Positions 25,979 to 35,953 are shown, counted from the first letter of the stretch. The stretch is 64,000 nucleotides of DNA from DASTBU01 sp035711845 (GCA_035711845.1 DASTBU010000057.1:24886-88885); one strand, 5' to 3'. The notes: generated by a model from the letters alone, not told the origin. Made by a program: numbers and translations.

Positions 25979-28900
25979 TCAGAATATGAACTTCAGCCCG
26001 ATCTGCACCTGACGGGCGGGCGTCGACGTCGAGGTGATGCGGCCCGCGCCAGCGAAGCGCGTTCCATCCACGTCGAACAACATGGAAGATGGCAGACCGA
26101 GATTCACCCAGTTGAACGCGTTGAACGCTTCGATCCGGATCTGAGCGGTCGTCCGGCCGATGGCGACGTTCTTGAACGCCACGAGATCCGCGATCTTGAC
26201 GCCGGGCGCGCGCAGCGAATTGCGTCCCGCGTTCCCATAGATGCCCACTGGCGGGAGCGAGAAGGCGGACGGGTCGAACCATTGCGCGGCCGTCCCGGGA
26301 TAGCGCACGGCGCCGGTGAGGTCCGGCTTCTGCTGGAGCGCGTCGCTCTGCTCATCGCCCGCGCGATCGAAGCCGACGTACGGCGTGAACGGAATGCCGC
26401 TCGCCAGATGAAGCACGCCGCCGACCCGCCAGCCCTTGCCCAGGACGCCTGCCACACCGCTCAGCCGCTCACCCCAGGGCAGCCGGTACACGGCGTTGAC
26501 GACCAGGTTGTGGCGGACGTCGAAGTTCGACGGCCCGAACTCGTACTCCGGATCGAACCAGTCGGTCGCGTTGCCGGCGCCGTTGTCGAAATCGCTGTCG
26601 CCGAGCAGTCCGCCTGACCACGTATCCCTGGAGTTCCCGTAGGTGTAGGAGGACTGGAACATCAGCCCCTCGGAGAAGCGTCTGTTCAAGCCCAGGACGA
26701 GGCCGTGGTAGATGGAGCGCGCCACGTTGGTGCGCGTACGAATCCTGCCCCAGCTCGGGAATCTCAACGATGCCCCTGGCACGAGGCGTTTCGTACCGTC
26801 GGGCAGGTACTCCGAGGGAACCGAGTTCGGATCCCCGTAGAAGGGCAGGTGCAAGCCCTTCGATCCGAGGTACCCGACCTCCGCGACCAGACCGGCCCCA
26901 AGCTCCCGTTGGACGTTGAGGTGCCAGTGCTGGAAGTGCGGCTGTTTCAGGTCGTACTCGATGAACTCGGATCGTCGTTGCACCTGCCCTGGGCTCACGC
27001 CACCCGCCAGCACGTCGATGTTTCCGGGGCCGAACACCGCCGGCTGACGGATGTCCACGCCGGCAAAGTACGGATAGATCCGGAAGATGGTCCCACGATA
27101 GAAGGAGACCGTCAGCGGCTGATAGAAGATCCCCCAGCCACCGCGCACCGTCGTGTCGGTCCGGCCGCCGGGATGCCACGACATTCCAAGTCTCGGTGCA
27201 AAGCTGGCTTTCGACGGGTTCTTGAACAGCGGAGTACCTGGCGTCACACCCATGGGACCCGACTCCAGATCGTCGAAGCTCTGGAGGCCGGCAATCTGCC
27301 CGTTGAGCTCCTTCGGGACCGTGACGAACTCGTATCGCAGCCCGGCCGTGAGCGTCCAGTTGTCGGACATGCGCCAATCGTCGCCCGCAAACAACGCCGC
27401 ATAGTGCTGGCGTACCTCACGGTACGTGTCCGTCCCCGGCAGGTTTCCGGTGAACCGATCGGCCTGCGCCGTGGCGCTCCGGCGCAGGGTCAGGAACTCG
27501 GTCAGGTTGCGGAACCGGAACTCGCCGCCGTATCGCGAGTAGGAGTACCCGTCGAAGTGGTACTTCTGCCAGTCGAACCCGTACTTCCACGTATGGCGGC
27601 CGGTGTTCCACGTCAATGTGTCGGCGAGCTGGAAGATGTGCTGCGTGTACTGAACCGGAATGGTCGACGTGGATCCGGCGAGCGATGTCCCGATGATGTT
27701 GATCGCGCCCCAGTGCGGGTCCTCCGTGAAATAGAGCGAGGAAGGGATGTCCACCGTCGGCACGAGATCGTTGTCCCGGTACGTCGTATTGGCTGCGAAC
27801 CGGACCACGTTCAGCAAATTCGAGCTGAAGATCCGCTGGTGCTGGGCCGTCAGGAGCCGCGTCCGGCTGTGCGCCGTTTCCAGGAAGAGCGGGTGCTCCT
27901 GCGACGTCGACGACGCCGACCAGTCGCGCGAATACCTGAAGAGATAGGAATCGGCGCTGCCGGGATGCCAATCGAGCTTGCTGACCACGAGGTCCTGATC
28001 AATCGGTTCCTGGTGCGCGTGGGCCTCCTCGGCTGTCCCGTCGCCGAAATCCTGACCCGTCGGAATCGGGTAGAGCAGCTCGAGATAGGGCCGAGCCTGT
28101 GGATGTACCCCGACGATCTGCAGCTTGCCGCTCGCATCGGGAACCAGGCCACGGTGTGCGTCGGCGTTCGGCAGCCTTGCGTAGCGTGTAACGGAACGGC
28201 GGTCGCGGAGGCCCTCGTAGCTGCCGAAAAAGAACAACCGGTTTCTTCTCACCGGTCCGCCGAGCGTGCCCCCGAACTGATTGCGCACGAATTCGGGCGG
28301 CTCGGCCACGTCGAAGAAGTTGCGGGCGTCGAGCGCACTGTCGCGGTGGAACTCGAACGCGCTCCCCCTGAAGCTGTTCGTGCCGGACTTGGTCACGACA
28401 CTGAGCACGCCGCCGCCCGCGCGACCGAACTCGGCGCTGTAGCCGTGCGTCTGTACGCTGAACTCCTGAACCGTGTCCACGCCCAGGAGCACACCGGCCA
28501 GGCTGGACGGCGCTTTGTCGGAGATGTCGGCCATGTTCGTGCCGTCCATCAGGTAACCCGTGTTCTCCGGCCTCGCCCCTGCCACCGAGAGTTGCGTGGT
28601 CCCGAACCCGCCCGTGAACCCACGGCCGCTCCCGCGGCTTATTACGACCCCGGGCTGCAGTGTGGCCAGCTGCATGAAGCTGCGGCCGTTCAGCGGAAGC
28701 TCCTCGATTTGCCTGGTCGTGACCACGCCTCCCAAGGTCGCGCTGCCAAGCCCGGTCGTCGTGGCCTCGCCGGACACTGTGACCGATCCCTCTACCGCGC
28801 CGACCCGCATCACGATATCCACCTGGAGATCGCGCCCGATCGCGACAAGGAGGTGATCGCGAACGACGGTGGTGAATCCCTGCATCTCCACGGTCACGGT

Positions 28901-29125
28901 GTAAGGGCCTGGACCGAGATTGAGAACGCGGTAGCGTCCGCGCGCGTCGGAAACCTGCGTGCGCTCGACACCTGTCTCCGGCTGGCCGACGAGGATGGTC
29001 GCGCCCGGCATCCTGGCGCCGGTCTCATCCAGGACGACGCCGAAGATACTGCCCGTGGTGGGCTGGGCCGATCCGGCGGCCGGCCCGAGCAGGAGGATCG
29101 CAAAAAGGCATGCAGATCGTGTCAT
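25979..29125 (-). CDS. Oar-like TonB-dependent receptor linked to tct genes
   Basis: 1048 residues. Signal peptide 1-20 (AAGSAQ). Carboxypeptidase-regulatory domain about 25-110 (GSIFGVVLDETGARMPGATI ... DARGRYRVLNLGPGPYTV). Plug about 120-240 with IEELPLNGRSFMQLATLQPG and AEFGRAGGGVLSVVTKSGTN. A 22-strand-type barrel ends with RQVQIGLKFIF. It is a full, ordinary member of the acidobacterial receptor family. The tctC, tctA, tctB and methyltransferase genes follow on the same strand with gaps of 41 bases or less. It diverges from the ABC exporter; a -10-like TATACT sits at 29171-29176 on its strand. No strong Shine-Dalgarno is seen before 29125. Confidence 0.92.
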   Translation of the reverse strand: MTRSACLFAILLLGPAAGSAQPTTGSIFGVVLDETGARMPGATILVGQPETGVERTQVSDARGRYRVLNLGPGPYTVTVEMQGFTTVVRDHLLVAIGRDLQVDIVMRVGAVEGSVTVSGEATTTGLGSATLGGVVTTRQIEELPLNGRSFMQLATLQPGVVISRGSGRGFTGGFGTTQLSVAGARPENTGYLMDGTNMADISDKAPSSLAGVLLGVDTVQEFSVQTHGYSAEFGRAGGGVLSVVTKSGTNSFRGSAFEFHRDSALDARNFFDVAEPPEFVRNQFGGTLGGPVRRNRLFFFGSYEGLRDRRSVTRYARLPNADAHRGLVPDASGKLQIVGVHPQARPYLELLYPIPTGQDFGDGTAEEAHAHQEPIDQDLVVSKLDWHPGSADSYLFRYSRDWSASSTSQEHPLFLETAHSRTRLLTAQHQRIFSSNLLNVVRFAANTTYRDNDLVPTVDIPSSLYFTEDPHWGAINIIGTSLAGSTSTIPVQYTQHIFQLADTLTWNTGRHTWKYGFDWQKYHFDGYSYSRYGGEFRFRNLTEFLTLRRSATAQADRFTGNLPGTDTYREVRQHYAALFAGDDWRMSDNWTLTAGLRYEFVTVPKELNGQIAGLQSFDDLESGPMGVTPGTPLFKNPSKASFAPRLGMSWHPGGRTDTTVRGGWGIFYQPLTVSFYRGTIFRIYPYFAGVDIRQPAVFGPGNIDVLAGGVSPGQVQRRSEFIEYDLKQPHFQHWHLNVQRELGAGLVAEVGYLGSKGLHLPFYGDPNSVPSEYLPDGTKRLVPGASLRFPSWGRIRTRTNVARSIYHGLVLGLNRRFSEGLMFQSSYTYGNSRDTWSGGLLGDSDFDNGAGNATDWFDPEYEFGPSNFDVRHNLVVNAVYRLPWGERLSGVAGVLGKGWRVGGVLHLASGIPFTPYVGFDRAGDEQSDALQQKPDLTGAVRYPGTAAQWFDPSAFSLPPVGIYGNAGRNSLRAPGVKIADLVAFKNVAIGRTTAQIRIEAFNAFNWVNLGLPSSMLFDVDGTRFAGAGRITSTSTPARQVQIGLKFIF

Positions 29126-29242
29126 TTTTGACTGATCGTCACGTCCTAGTGTCGGCTTCGACGAAGCACGAGTATAGCCGCCAGGGCCGATCCATCCGAT
29201 ACAATCCCGGAGTCCGACCTCCCCGCGGGCCGGGCTTTCGCC

Positions 29243-31060
29243 ATGGATTCGTCATCCGCCGACCCATCATCCGCGTTCCGATTCGCGCGGGCCCACGCGC
29301 GTCAGGTCGCCCGCGGCCACTGGCCACTGTTCGTGCGCCTGGGGCTGCTGCTGCTGCTGCGCACGTTGGCGGCGGTCGCGCTGATCCTCCTCGTTCGGGA
29401 CTTTCTGACCGGTGTTCTCTCCGAGCCGTCCGGGTGGGCGGGCCGCCTGACCGGCGCGCTCGGGCAGGTCGGCGCGCTCTGGGTCGTCGTGGCGCTCCTC
29501 ATGGCCGTCTCCCTGGCCGGCGCGTTCTGCGCGTACGGCAGCCAGCTGACCACGCAACGAATCATCAGGCTCCTCGAGCTGAGCCTGATGGAAAAGGTGC
29601 TCACTCATATCCTTCGGCTGCCCGTGGCCTTCTTCGACCGGCGGCACAGAGGCGATCTGATCGACTCGATCCGCCAGGACGTGTCGAAGACGCGGGCGGC
29701 GTCGGCGGCCGCGATCGAGATGCTCGTGTTCGGCACCCAGGCGGTCGCGTACGCCGGCTCCGCGGTCGCGATCAGCCCGAGGCTCGGGCTCATTTCCCTG
29801 CCGGTTCTCCTGCTCGCCGGCCTGCCCGCGCGATGGTTCGCGGGACAGATGCGCCGGCGCTCGTATCGTCTCCGGCAGCGCGGGTATCGACTGACCGACC
29901 TCCTGCTCCAGCTCTTTCACGGCGTCCGGATCGTCAAGGTCTACGCGGGCGAACAAGCCGAGATCCGCAACACCATCACGACGGCGCGCCGCTACTTCGA
30001 CGACCTGATAGCCTCCGCCCGCATCCGTGCGCTCGGCGACGTCGTGCTCGAAACGGTCGGCGGGCTCAGCGTGGTCGTGGTGATCGTGGCAGGCGGGTTC
30101 GAAGTGCTGAGCGGCCGGTTATCGGTGCCCTCACTGGTCGCTGTGCTGATCGCGCTCCGGGCCGCGCACGGGCCTTTGAACAAATGCTTCAACCAGTTCA
30201 TGGAGATCCAGAAGGATTGGGCCTCGCTCGATCGGCTCCGCGAGCTGCTGGAGGTCGAACCAGATCTCCGTGACCGCCTCGACGCGCGGCCGATCACCGA
30301 GCCGATCCAGTCCATTCGCTTCGAGCAGGTGTCGTTCTCCTACGGCAACGGCCCGGCGGTCATCAGCGACGTCTCCTTCGACGTGCGCGCGGGCCAGCAC
30401 ATGGGCATCGTTGGCCCCTCGGGCGCGGGGAAGACGACGCTGGTGAGCCTTGTGGCGCGATTCTACGATCCTGTACGCGGACGAGTGCTCTTGAACGGCC
30501 AGGACCTTCGGGATTACCGCCGGGCCGATCTCTATCACCGCCTGGCGCTGGTCACGCAGGATCCGTTCGTGTTCGGGACCAGCGTGCGCGAGAACATCCG
30601 CTACGGCTCGGTGGACGCCTCGGACGGCGACGTCGAACGGGCGGCGGCGGCGGCCGAGATTCACGACGAGATCATGAGGCTCCCAAGCGGGTACGACACC
30701 GTGCTCGGCGTCGGCGGGCGGCTTCTCTCGGCGGGTCAGGTTCAACGCGTCAACGTGGCGCGGGCGATCCTCAAGAATGCGGAGGTCGTCATCCTGGACG
30801 AGGCGACCTCGAACCTCGATTCGATCTCCGAGAGGAAAATTCAGACGGCGCTCAAACGACTCATGAGCGGCCGCACGACGTTCACGATCGCGCACCGGCT
30901 GTCGACGCTGCGGAGCGCCGACCTCATTCTCGTGATGGATCAGGGAAGCGTGGCCGGCCTCGGATCGCACGAGGCGCTGATGCGCACCTGCCCCCTCTAC
31001 GGCCGGTTGTGGGAAGCGCAACAGGCGCCGAGTCCCACGATCCCCGAGCCGGCGCTCTAG
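29243..31060 (+). CDS. ABC exporter, fused permease and ATPase
   Basis: 605 residues: a six-helix exporter membrane domain (about 25-315) and a nucleotide-binding domain (about 350-590). Walker A is GPSGAGKTT, the Q-loop is LVTQDPFVFG, the signature is the variant LLSAGQVQ in place of LSGGQ, Walker B is VVILDEA, and the H-loop is TIAHRLS. It should work as a homodimer exporting a lipid, peptide or drug. It is followed after 13 bases by the ATP-grasp-like gene, so the two share a transcript. The family is MsbA/LipA-like; I would not name a substrate. Confidence 0.92.
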   Translation: MDSSSADPSSAFRFARAHARQVARGHWPLFVRLGLLLLLRTLAAVALILLVRDFLTGVLSEPSGWAGRLTGALGQVGALWVVVALLMAVSLAGAFCAYGSQLTTQRIIRLLELSLMEKVLTHILRLPVAFFDRRHRGDLIDSIRQDVSKTRAASAAAIEMLVFGTQAVAYAGSAVAISPRLGLISLPVLLLAGLPARWFAGQMRRRSYRLRQRGYRLTDLLLQLFHGVRIVKVYAGEQAEIRNTITTARRYFDDLIASARIRALGDVVLETVGGLSVVVVIVAGGFEVLSGRLSVPSLVAVLIALRAAHGPLNKCFNQFMEIQKDWASLDRLRELLEVEPDLRDRLDARPITEPIQSIRFEQVSFSYGNGPAVISDVSFDVRAGQHMGIVGPSGAGKTTLVSLVARFYDPVRGRVLLNGQDLRDYRRADLYHRLALVTQDPFVFGTSVRENIRYGSVDASDGDVERAAAAAEIHDEIMRLPSGYDTVLGVGGRLLSAGQVQRVNVARAILKNAEVVILDEATSNLDSISERKIQTALKRLMSGRTTFTIAHRLSTLRSADLILVMDQGSVAGLGSHEALMRTCPLYGRLWEAQQAPSPTIPEPAL

Positions 31061-31073
31061 CGCATCTCACGAC

Positions 31074-32162
31074 ATGATTTCATTCTGGGTGACAGACGCG
31101 GCCCGACACTGCATAGACACCTATCGCCGGCACCGCGGCGCGCCGATCGCCGGGCGATTCCGAACGCGCCTCTACGATCAGTTCGGCAGCCGCGTGCAGG
31201 TGTCCCACGGGACGCAGATTTTTGCGGCGCTCGATAAGCTCACCGGCACCCAGCGACAGATCGTGTCGGCGATCTGGGACGCGCATGCCGCGGCCGCTCC
31301 CGCGGCAGCTCGGCTGAACGACCCGCGCCGCACGCTGCTCCGCTTCGAGCTCCTGCAGGCGCTCCATCAGCTCGGCATCAACAGATTCCGCGCCTGGCGC
31401 GCGACCGATCTCGACGAGGTGAACCGCTTCCCGGTGTTTGTTCGAAGGGAATCGGATCACAAAGGTCCGCGAAGCGGGCTGCTGAGGACCCGGAGCGAGG
31501 TTGCCGCGGCTCTGCGGGCGCTTCGGCTCCGGGGTGACGCCTTGCGCAACCTGATGATTGTCGAATTCTGCGACTCGTCGGGCCGCGACGGGCTGTTCAG
31601 GAAGTACTCGGCCTTCAAGGTCGGCACACGCATCGTGGCGTGCCATGCCATGGCGTCTCGTCACTGGATCGTGAAGTCCCAGCGCAACGAGCCCGACGAG
31701 ATCAGGATCGCGGACGAAATCGAGTTCATGGAAACCAACCCCCACGAGGCCGCGCTTCGCCGGGTGTTCGAGGTCGCCGGCATCGACTACGGGCGCGTGG
31801 ACTATGGGGTGGTGGACGGCGTCCCACAAGTGTGGGAGATCAACCTGAACCCGACGCTCGGCCACGCCTCGGCGTCCAGGCGGCATACCTCGCTGCCCGA
31901 CGAGGTCAGAGCCATGCGCGACCGTGGTCGTGCGGCCTTTCACGAGAGGCTCCTTGCCGCGTTCGTCGATATCGACACGGGCCACGATGACCGGGAGACG
32001 ACCGTCGAGATCGACGAGAAGCTGGTGGCTCGTCTCGAGCTCGAAGCGGCGGAACGTCGGCGGCGCGACTGGTTTCTGACACGCCTGCGCGAGGTGTACG
32101 CGCATCCGAAGCTCGGCGTTGCCGCCCGCTTCGCGTTCCGCAGGCTCTTCCCGCGGCGGTGA
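31074..32162 (+). CDS. ATP-grasp-like protein encoded with ABC exporter
   Basis: 362 residues, no signal peptide. The middle and end fit an ATP-grasp fold: NRFPVFVRRESDHKGP (strand with candidate ATP-binding Lys/Arg), LMIVEFCDSSGRDGLFRKYSAFKVGTRIV, and the metal-binding segment IDYGRVDYGVVDGVPQVWEINLNPTLG, where E-I-N-x-N is the usual Mg site. ATP-grasp enzymes join a carboxylate to an amine or thiol via acyl phosphate. Placement directly after an ABC exporter suggests a made-and-exported conjugate, but no precursor peptide with a graspetide-like motif was found nearby. Confidence 0.68.
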   Translation: MISFWVTDAARHCIDTYRRHRGAPIAGRFRTRLYDQFGSRVQVSHGTQIFAALDKLTGTQRQIVSAIWDAHAAAAPAAARLNDPRRTLLRFELLQALHQLGINRFRAWRATDLDEVNRFPVFVRRESDHKGPRSGLLRTRSEVAAALRALRLRGDALRNLMIVEFCDSSGRDGLFRKYSAFKVGTRIVACHAMASRHWIVKSQRNEPDEIRIADEIEFMETNPHEAALRRVFEVAGIDYGRVDYGVVDGVPQVWEINLNPTLGHASASRRHTSLPDEVRAMRDRGRAAFHERLLAAFVDIDTGHDDRETTVEIDEKLVARLELEAAERRRRDWFLTRLREVYAHPKLGVAARFAFRRLFPRR

Positions 32163-32335
32163 GCCGCCGCACGTTTCCACGCCCGCCGCACACCCATTCC
32201 GCTTCGCCGGCGGCGTGGAGATCGAGCTCCGGCGGGAACTTCTCGCCTGGCCGACAGAATGCCGCCTCGCACTGGTTGACCGGCAGCGACGGATCACACC
32301 GGATCCCGGCCGCCCGGACGTGTGGGGCGAGCCCG

Positions 32336-32791
32336 CTATCGCTGCACCGCGATCCCCTGCATCTCGAACCGCGCGTTGAAAAGGAGCGTACCCGACCCGA
32401 CGAACGCCCGCGCCGGAAACTCCTTCTTGAACATCGTGCGGTAGACCGCGTTGAACGCGTCGTAGTGCGTCACGTCGGAGCAGAACACCTGCACGTAAAC
32501 GAGGTCGTCCATCGTGAACCCCGCTTCCTTGAGCGTGCGCTGGATGCTCTGGAGCAGCAGCCCGGCTTCCGCTTCCGCCGTGTCCGGAACGCGATTGTTC
32601 GCGTCCACCCCGATGTCACCCGACAGGTACAGCGTCTTGCCCACCTGCACGGCGCCGCTGAACGGCGGCAGCGTCGCGTCGGCGGCCGTCCGGGGAGCGA
32701 TGTAGCGCCGCGCCTCCTGCGCGCGGCCGGACCCGGAGGTCAGCGTTAGACAGACGGCGATCACCAGCCCTGCGGCGTGCGCTCTCGACAT
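32336..32791 (-). CDS. Exported RidA/YjgF-family protein
   Basis: 151 residues. An N-terminal signal peptide (about 1-24, GSGRAQ) precedes a complete RidA domain: PFSGAVQVGKTLYLSGDIGVD, LLLQSIQRTLKEAGFTMDDLVYVQVFCSD, FPARAFVGSGTLLFNARFEMQGIAV. The catalytic Arg of true RidA deaminases (in the motif RxxVxV) is replaced here: the strand reads ARAFVGSGTL, which still has an Arg. So 2-imino-acid deaminase activity is possible but unsure, and the periplasmic location would be unusual. GAGAGGAG upstream sets the start. Confidence 0.87.
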   Translation of the reverse strand: MSRAHAAGLVIAVCLTLTSGSGRAQEARRYIAPRTAADATLPPFSGAVQVGKTLYLSGDIGVDANNRVPDTAEAEAGLLLQSIQRTLKEAGFTMDDLVYVQVFCSDVTHYDAFNAVYRTMFKKEFPARAFVGSGTLLFNARFEMQGIAVQR

Positions 32792-33080
32792 GCTTGACTC
32801 CTCTCCGGTGTCTGTGGGGTGGCGGATTCTATCACGGCCAATGACGCGCTCCGTTCACGGCATGAACGACCGTTCACCGGCAACGACGCACGCGAAGTTG
32901 GACCTTCAGCGCGGGAACGCGCGGCACAATTCGTCGCGCTCGGGCACGGGGGGCTGAACGGGCCGCTCATTGCCCGAGACGAGCCGCCTGAACCCGGTGC
33001 GCCGACTGTGCGATTCAAGCCACACAACCTGGCACCCAGGTCATACCGTCATTCGGGCTGTAATCGTTCGCGACCGCGAT

Positions 33081-35441
33081 TCAGTCCGCCCGCTCTTTCA
33101 GATTGAGTCGAACGAGCAGCTCGTCGAATTCAGCATCGCCGCGGAGCCATGCGAAGGCGCGCTCGACGTTGACGTAGAGGACGGCACTGTTGCGCTCGAC
33201 CTCGGCCCGGCGCAGCCATTCGAGCGCCTCGGTGCGCTCGCGCAGCTCCGCGTGCACTTTCGCGATGTCGAACGACGGCGGGTAGGGCAGCGCCCGCAGT
33301 TCCGCGATCGCCCGATGCGCCGCGGCGGAATTGCCGCGCCTCGCCTCGATGCGCCCGAGCGTGGCAATGGGAACCGCCCGGCTCGCCGTGATCTGCAGCA
33401 GGGCCTTGACGTCGGCCTCCGCCTCGTCCAGCCTGCCCTGGTCCATGTACGTCCAGGCACGATACATGCGCGCAGGCCGGAACGCTGGATCCCGCGCCAT
33501 GACGCCTTCGCACAGGCTGATCGCCTCCTCGTAGCGGCCAGCGAGATACGCCAGCCATCCGTGGATCGCCTGTGGCATCAGCGCGAGCGGATCCAGCTCG
33601 CGTGCACGGGTCAATGAGGCGAAGCCTTCGTCGAATCGCCCGAGGGCAGCCAGGAACTCTCCGTGCCACTGATGGGCAGTGGCATATCCTGGATTCAGCT
33701 GCAGAGCGCGCCGAAAGCTTTCCTCGGCCGATTTCCAGTCCCGCTCCAGCGCAAACGCGAGCCATGCCCTCGTCGTGTGGGCTTCCGCGAGCGAGGGATC
33801 GAGCCGGAGCGCAACGTCCACAGCCCCTCTGGCCCGGCCATACGCTTCGGCGGGCATCATGTCGCGGTAGTCTCCGAGCACGACGTACACGTCGGCCAGC
33901 CCGGCGTGCGCGCGCGCGAACCCCGGATCGCGGGCGATTGCGTCCTGGAACAGTGTCGCGGCCTGCTTCAGATCCGACGCACTGCGCAGATTCCAGTGAA
34001 ATCTGCCCCGGAGATAGGATTGAAAGGCCTCCCCGTCCACGTCGGTCCGGCGCGCCAGCCGCGCCTGATCGGCGGGTGACAGCTCCCCTCGTATTTCCTG
34101 TCCGATGGTGGTGGCGATCTCGCGTTGCAGACCGATCGCGTCGCTCAGCGGCTTCTCGTAGTTGCCGCGCCAGATCGCCTGCTCGGTCCGTGCATCGATC
34201 AGCCGTGCCGTGATGCGAACGCCCTGCGGCGTCCGAAGCACGGCTCCCTCGACGATGGCATTCACGCGCAATGCTGCGGCAATGTCGCGAAGCGGCCGGG
34301 TCGTCTCCTTGAACTGCATCACCGACGTGCGGGAGATGACGCGCAGACCTTCGATCGCCGACAGGTCGGAGATCAGCGCCTCGGTCATACCGTCGGCGAG
34401 ATACTCCTGATCGTCCTCGCTCGACTGAATGGTGAGAGGCAGCACCGCAATGGAATCGATCCGTGTGCCGGCGTGAGTCGCCCCGGGAACTTCGCCAGCA
34501 CCGTTCCACCAGGCCGTCGCGAGCGCCGCGACAACGGCGACCGCGATGGCTGCCACAGCGGCCCGCGACAGCGCCGGTTCTCGCGGCGTACATGCAGCGG
34601 GAGCGGTCTCGCCGGTGGAGAGCCGTTCGAGCACGGAAGAAACTTCGGCAGCCGACTGATAGCGCTGGCCAGGCTCCTTGGCCAGCAGCCCGCGGATGAC
34701 GGCGGCCAGCGGGGGGACGACCGCAGCGGGGATGTCCGGCGGATCACGCAGGATGGCGGACGTGAGGGCGAAGCCGGTTTCGCCGCGGAACGGGAGCGTG
34801 CCCGTGGCCATTTCGACGAGCAGCACGCCGAGCGCCCAGAGATCGCTCCTGGCATCGGCAGGTTGACCCTGAAGGACCTCCGGCGCCATATAGGAGAGCG
34901 TCCCGGCGATCTCTTTCTGAGAGGTCAGTGTCGCCGCCGCTCGCGTGGCGTTCGCAAGATCGCTCGTCGGAATGCGCCGGGCAATCCCGAAATCGAGGAT
35001 CTTCGCGCGCCCGTCAGAGGTCACGGCGACGTTCGCGGATTTCAAGTCGCGGTGAACGATCCCTCTGGCGTGTGCGTGCTCGAGCCCGGCGGCGATTTGC
35101 GCGCCCAGGCGCAGCACCGCGGGCAGGCCGAGCCCCTGGCCGGCAAGGCGGCGGTCCAGCGACTCTCCCTCGACGAGCTCCATGACGATGAACGGATGTC
35201 CGTCGGCATCTCCAATCTCGTGGAGCGTGCAGATGTTCGGATGATTCAATGCCGAGGCGCTGCGAGCCTCGCGCAGCAGGCGGTCCGCGGCGTCGCCCGC
35301 GTCAGCCGAGACCAACAGCTTGATAGCCACCTGACGCTCGAGCCGCACGTCACGGGCTCGATACACCTCACCCATACCGCCCGCGCCGAGCGCGCTGGTG
35401 ATCTCGTAGGGACCGAGGCGGGTGCCTGGAGCGAGCGCCAT
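33081..35441 (-). CDS. Ser/Thr protein kinase with TolB-like region and TPR array
   Basis: 786 residues. The Hanks-type kinase domain occupies about 10-270: glycine loop LGAGGMGEVYRA, Lys41 in VAIKLL, HRDLKSAN (130-137), DFG (150-152), APEVLQG and RSDLWALGV. One TM helix (about 292-311) leads to an exterior region with a TolB-like domain (SIAVLPLTIQSSEDDQEYLADGMTEALISDLS ... IVEGAVLR) and then TPR units to the end. It is a membrane-bound sensor kinase of a type common in Acidobacteriota. The start at 35441 (MALAPGTRLGPYEI) is the family start; the frame runs on upstream through the repeat tract and is not coding. Divergent from the third ADOP gene. Confidence 0.92.
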   Translation of the reverse strand: MALAPGTRLGPYEITSALGAGGMGEVYRARDVRLERQVAIKLLVSADAGDAADRLLREARSASALNHPNICTLHEIGDADGHPFIVMELVEGESLDRRLAGQGLGLPAVLRLGAQIAAGLEHAHARGIVHRDLKSANVAVTSDGRAKILDFGIARRIPTSDLANATRAAATLTSQKEIAGTLSYMAPEVLQGQPADARSDLWALGVLLVEMATGTLPFRGETGFALTSAILRDPPDIPAAVVPPLAAVIRGLLAKEPGQRYQSAAEVSSVLERLSTGETAPAACTPREPALSRAAVAAIAVAVVAALATAWWNGAGEVPGATHAGTRIDSIAVLPLTIQSSEDDQEYLADGMTEALISDLSAIEGLRVISRTSVMQFKETTRPLRDIAAALRVNAIVEGAVLRTPQGVRITARLIDARTEQAIWRGNYEKPLSDAIGLQREIATTIGQEIRGELSPADQARLARRTDVDGEAFQSYLRGRFHWNLRSASDLKQAATLFQDAIARDPGFARAHAGLADVYVVLGDYRDMMPAEAYGRARGAVDVALRLDPSLAEAHTTRAWLAFALERDWKSAEESFRRALQLNPGYATAHQWHGEFLAALGRFDEGFASLTRARELDPLALMPQAIHGWLAYLAGRYEEAISLCEGVMARDPAFRPARMYRAWTYMDQGRLDEAEADVKALLQITASRAVPIATLGRIEARRGNSAAAHRAIAELRALPYPPSFDIAKVHAELRERTEALEWLRRAEVERNSAVLYVNVERAFAWLRGDAEFDELLVRLNLKERAD

Positions 35442-35837
35442 GCAGCAGCGGAAATGGGAGTTCGGGGTCCGAGGGGTCGGACGGCCCGACAAGTATACGG
35501 CCGGCGTGTGCTCTGAGGGCTTTGCGGTTCTCCGCTCCCAGCTGCCGACTGCCAGGTTCCAGGTTCCAGGTTTCAGCTTCCAGGTTCCAGCTATCACAGG
35601 TGAAGGAACCGCGGGAATCGCCACGGCAAAGGATGACGATGGCGAACATGATCGCTGAACATTCGACACGGCGGCCTCCACACGCCTCGGCGCCGCGCTC
35701 GGTCCATCCGTGCCTGATCGCGTCAAGGCGTTCCTCGCGCGCTGGATACTGCGCGCGCTGGACACCGCGATCAGAGGAGCGGCCCCGGACCCGAAGGTCC
35801 GCTGCTGGCGGATGAGCTGGGGTGTATCTTGGGAACG
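35442..35837. other. Intergenic region between kinase and ADOP genes
   Basis: About 400 bases with no gene. It contains the CCAGGTT tract and precedes the orphan dyad. The kinase promoter must lie here but no strong -35/-10 pair is evident. Confidence 0.45.
35552..35590. repeat. CCAGGTT microsatellite
   Basis: Five imperfect units of CCAGGTT(C/T) in 39 bases, some as CAGCTTC. It is related in style and position (intergenic) to the tracts at 166-322 and 8609-8640. Confidence 0.7.
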
Positions 35838-35880
35838 AGCCGTAGGCAATCTACGTCTATGCCGTAGACTGCCTACGGCT
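35838..35880 (+). promoter_or_regulatory. Operator-like dyad in front of ADOP gene, no adjacent repressor
   Basis: Arms AGCCGTAGGCAATCTACG (35838-35855) and 35863-35880 are inverted copies matching at 17 of 18 positions around a 7-base spacer. Its size matches the padR operator at 16315-16353, but the sequence is different, and no padR or blaI gene sits between it and the ADOP start at 35954. A weak -35-like TTGGGA at 35829-35834 would place the -10 inside the dyad. Confidence 0.7.
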
Positions 35881-35953
35881 ATGACCAACCCCCTGCCCCC
35901 CGTGACCGCTGCAAGGCACACGCGACGGACTCAGGCAATTGAAAGAGCGAGCC

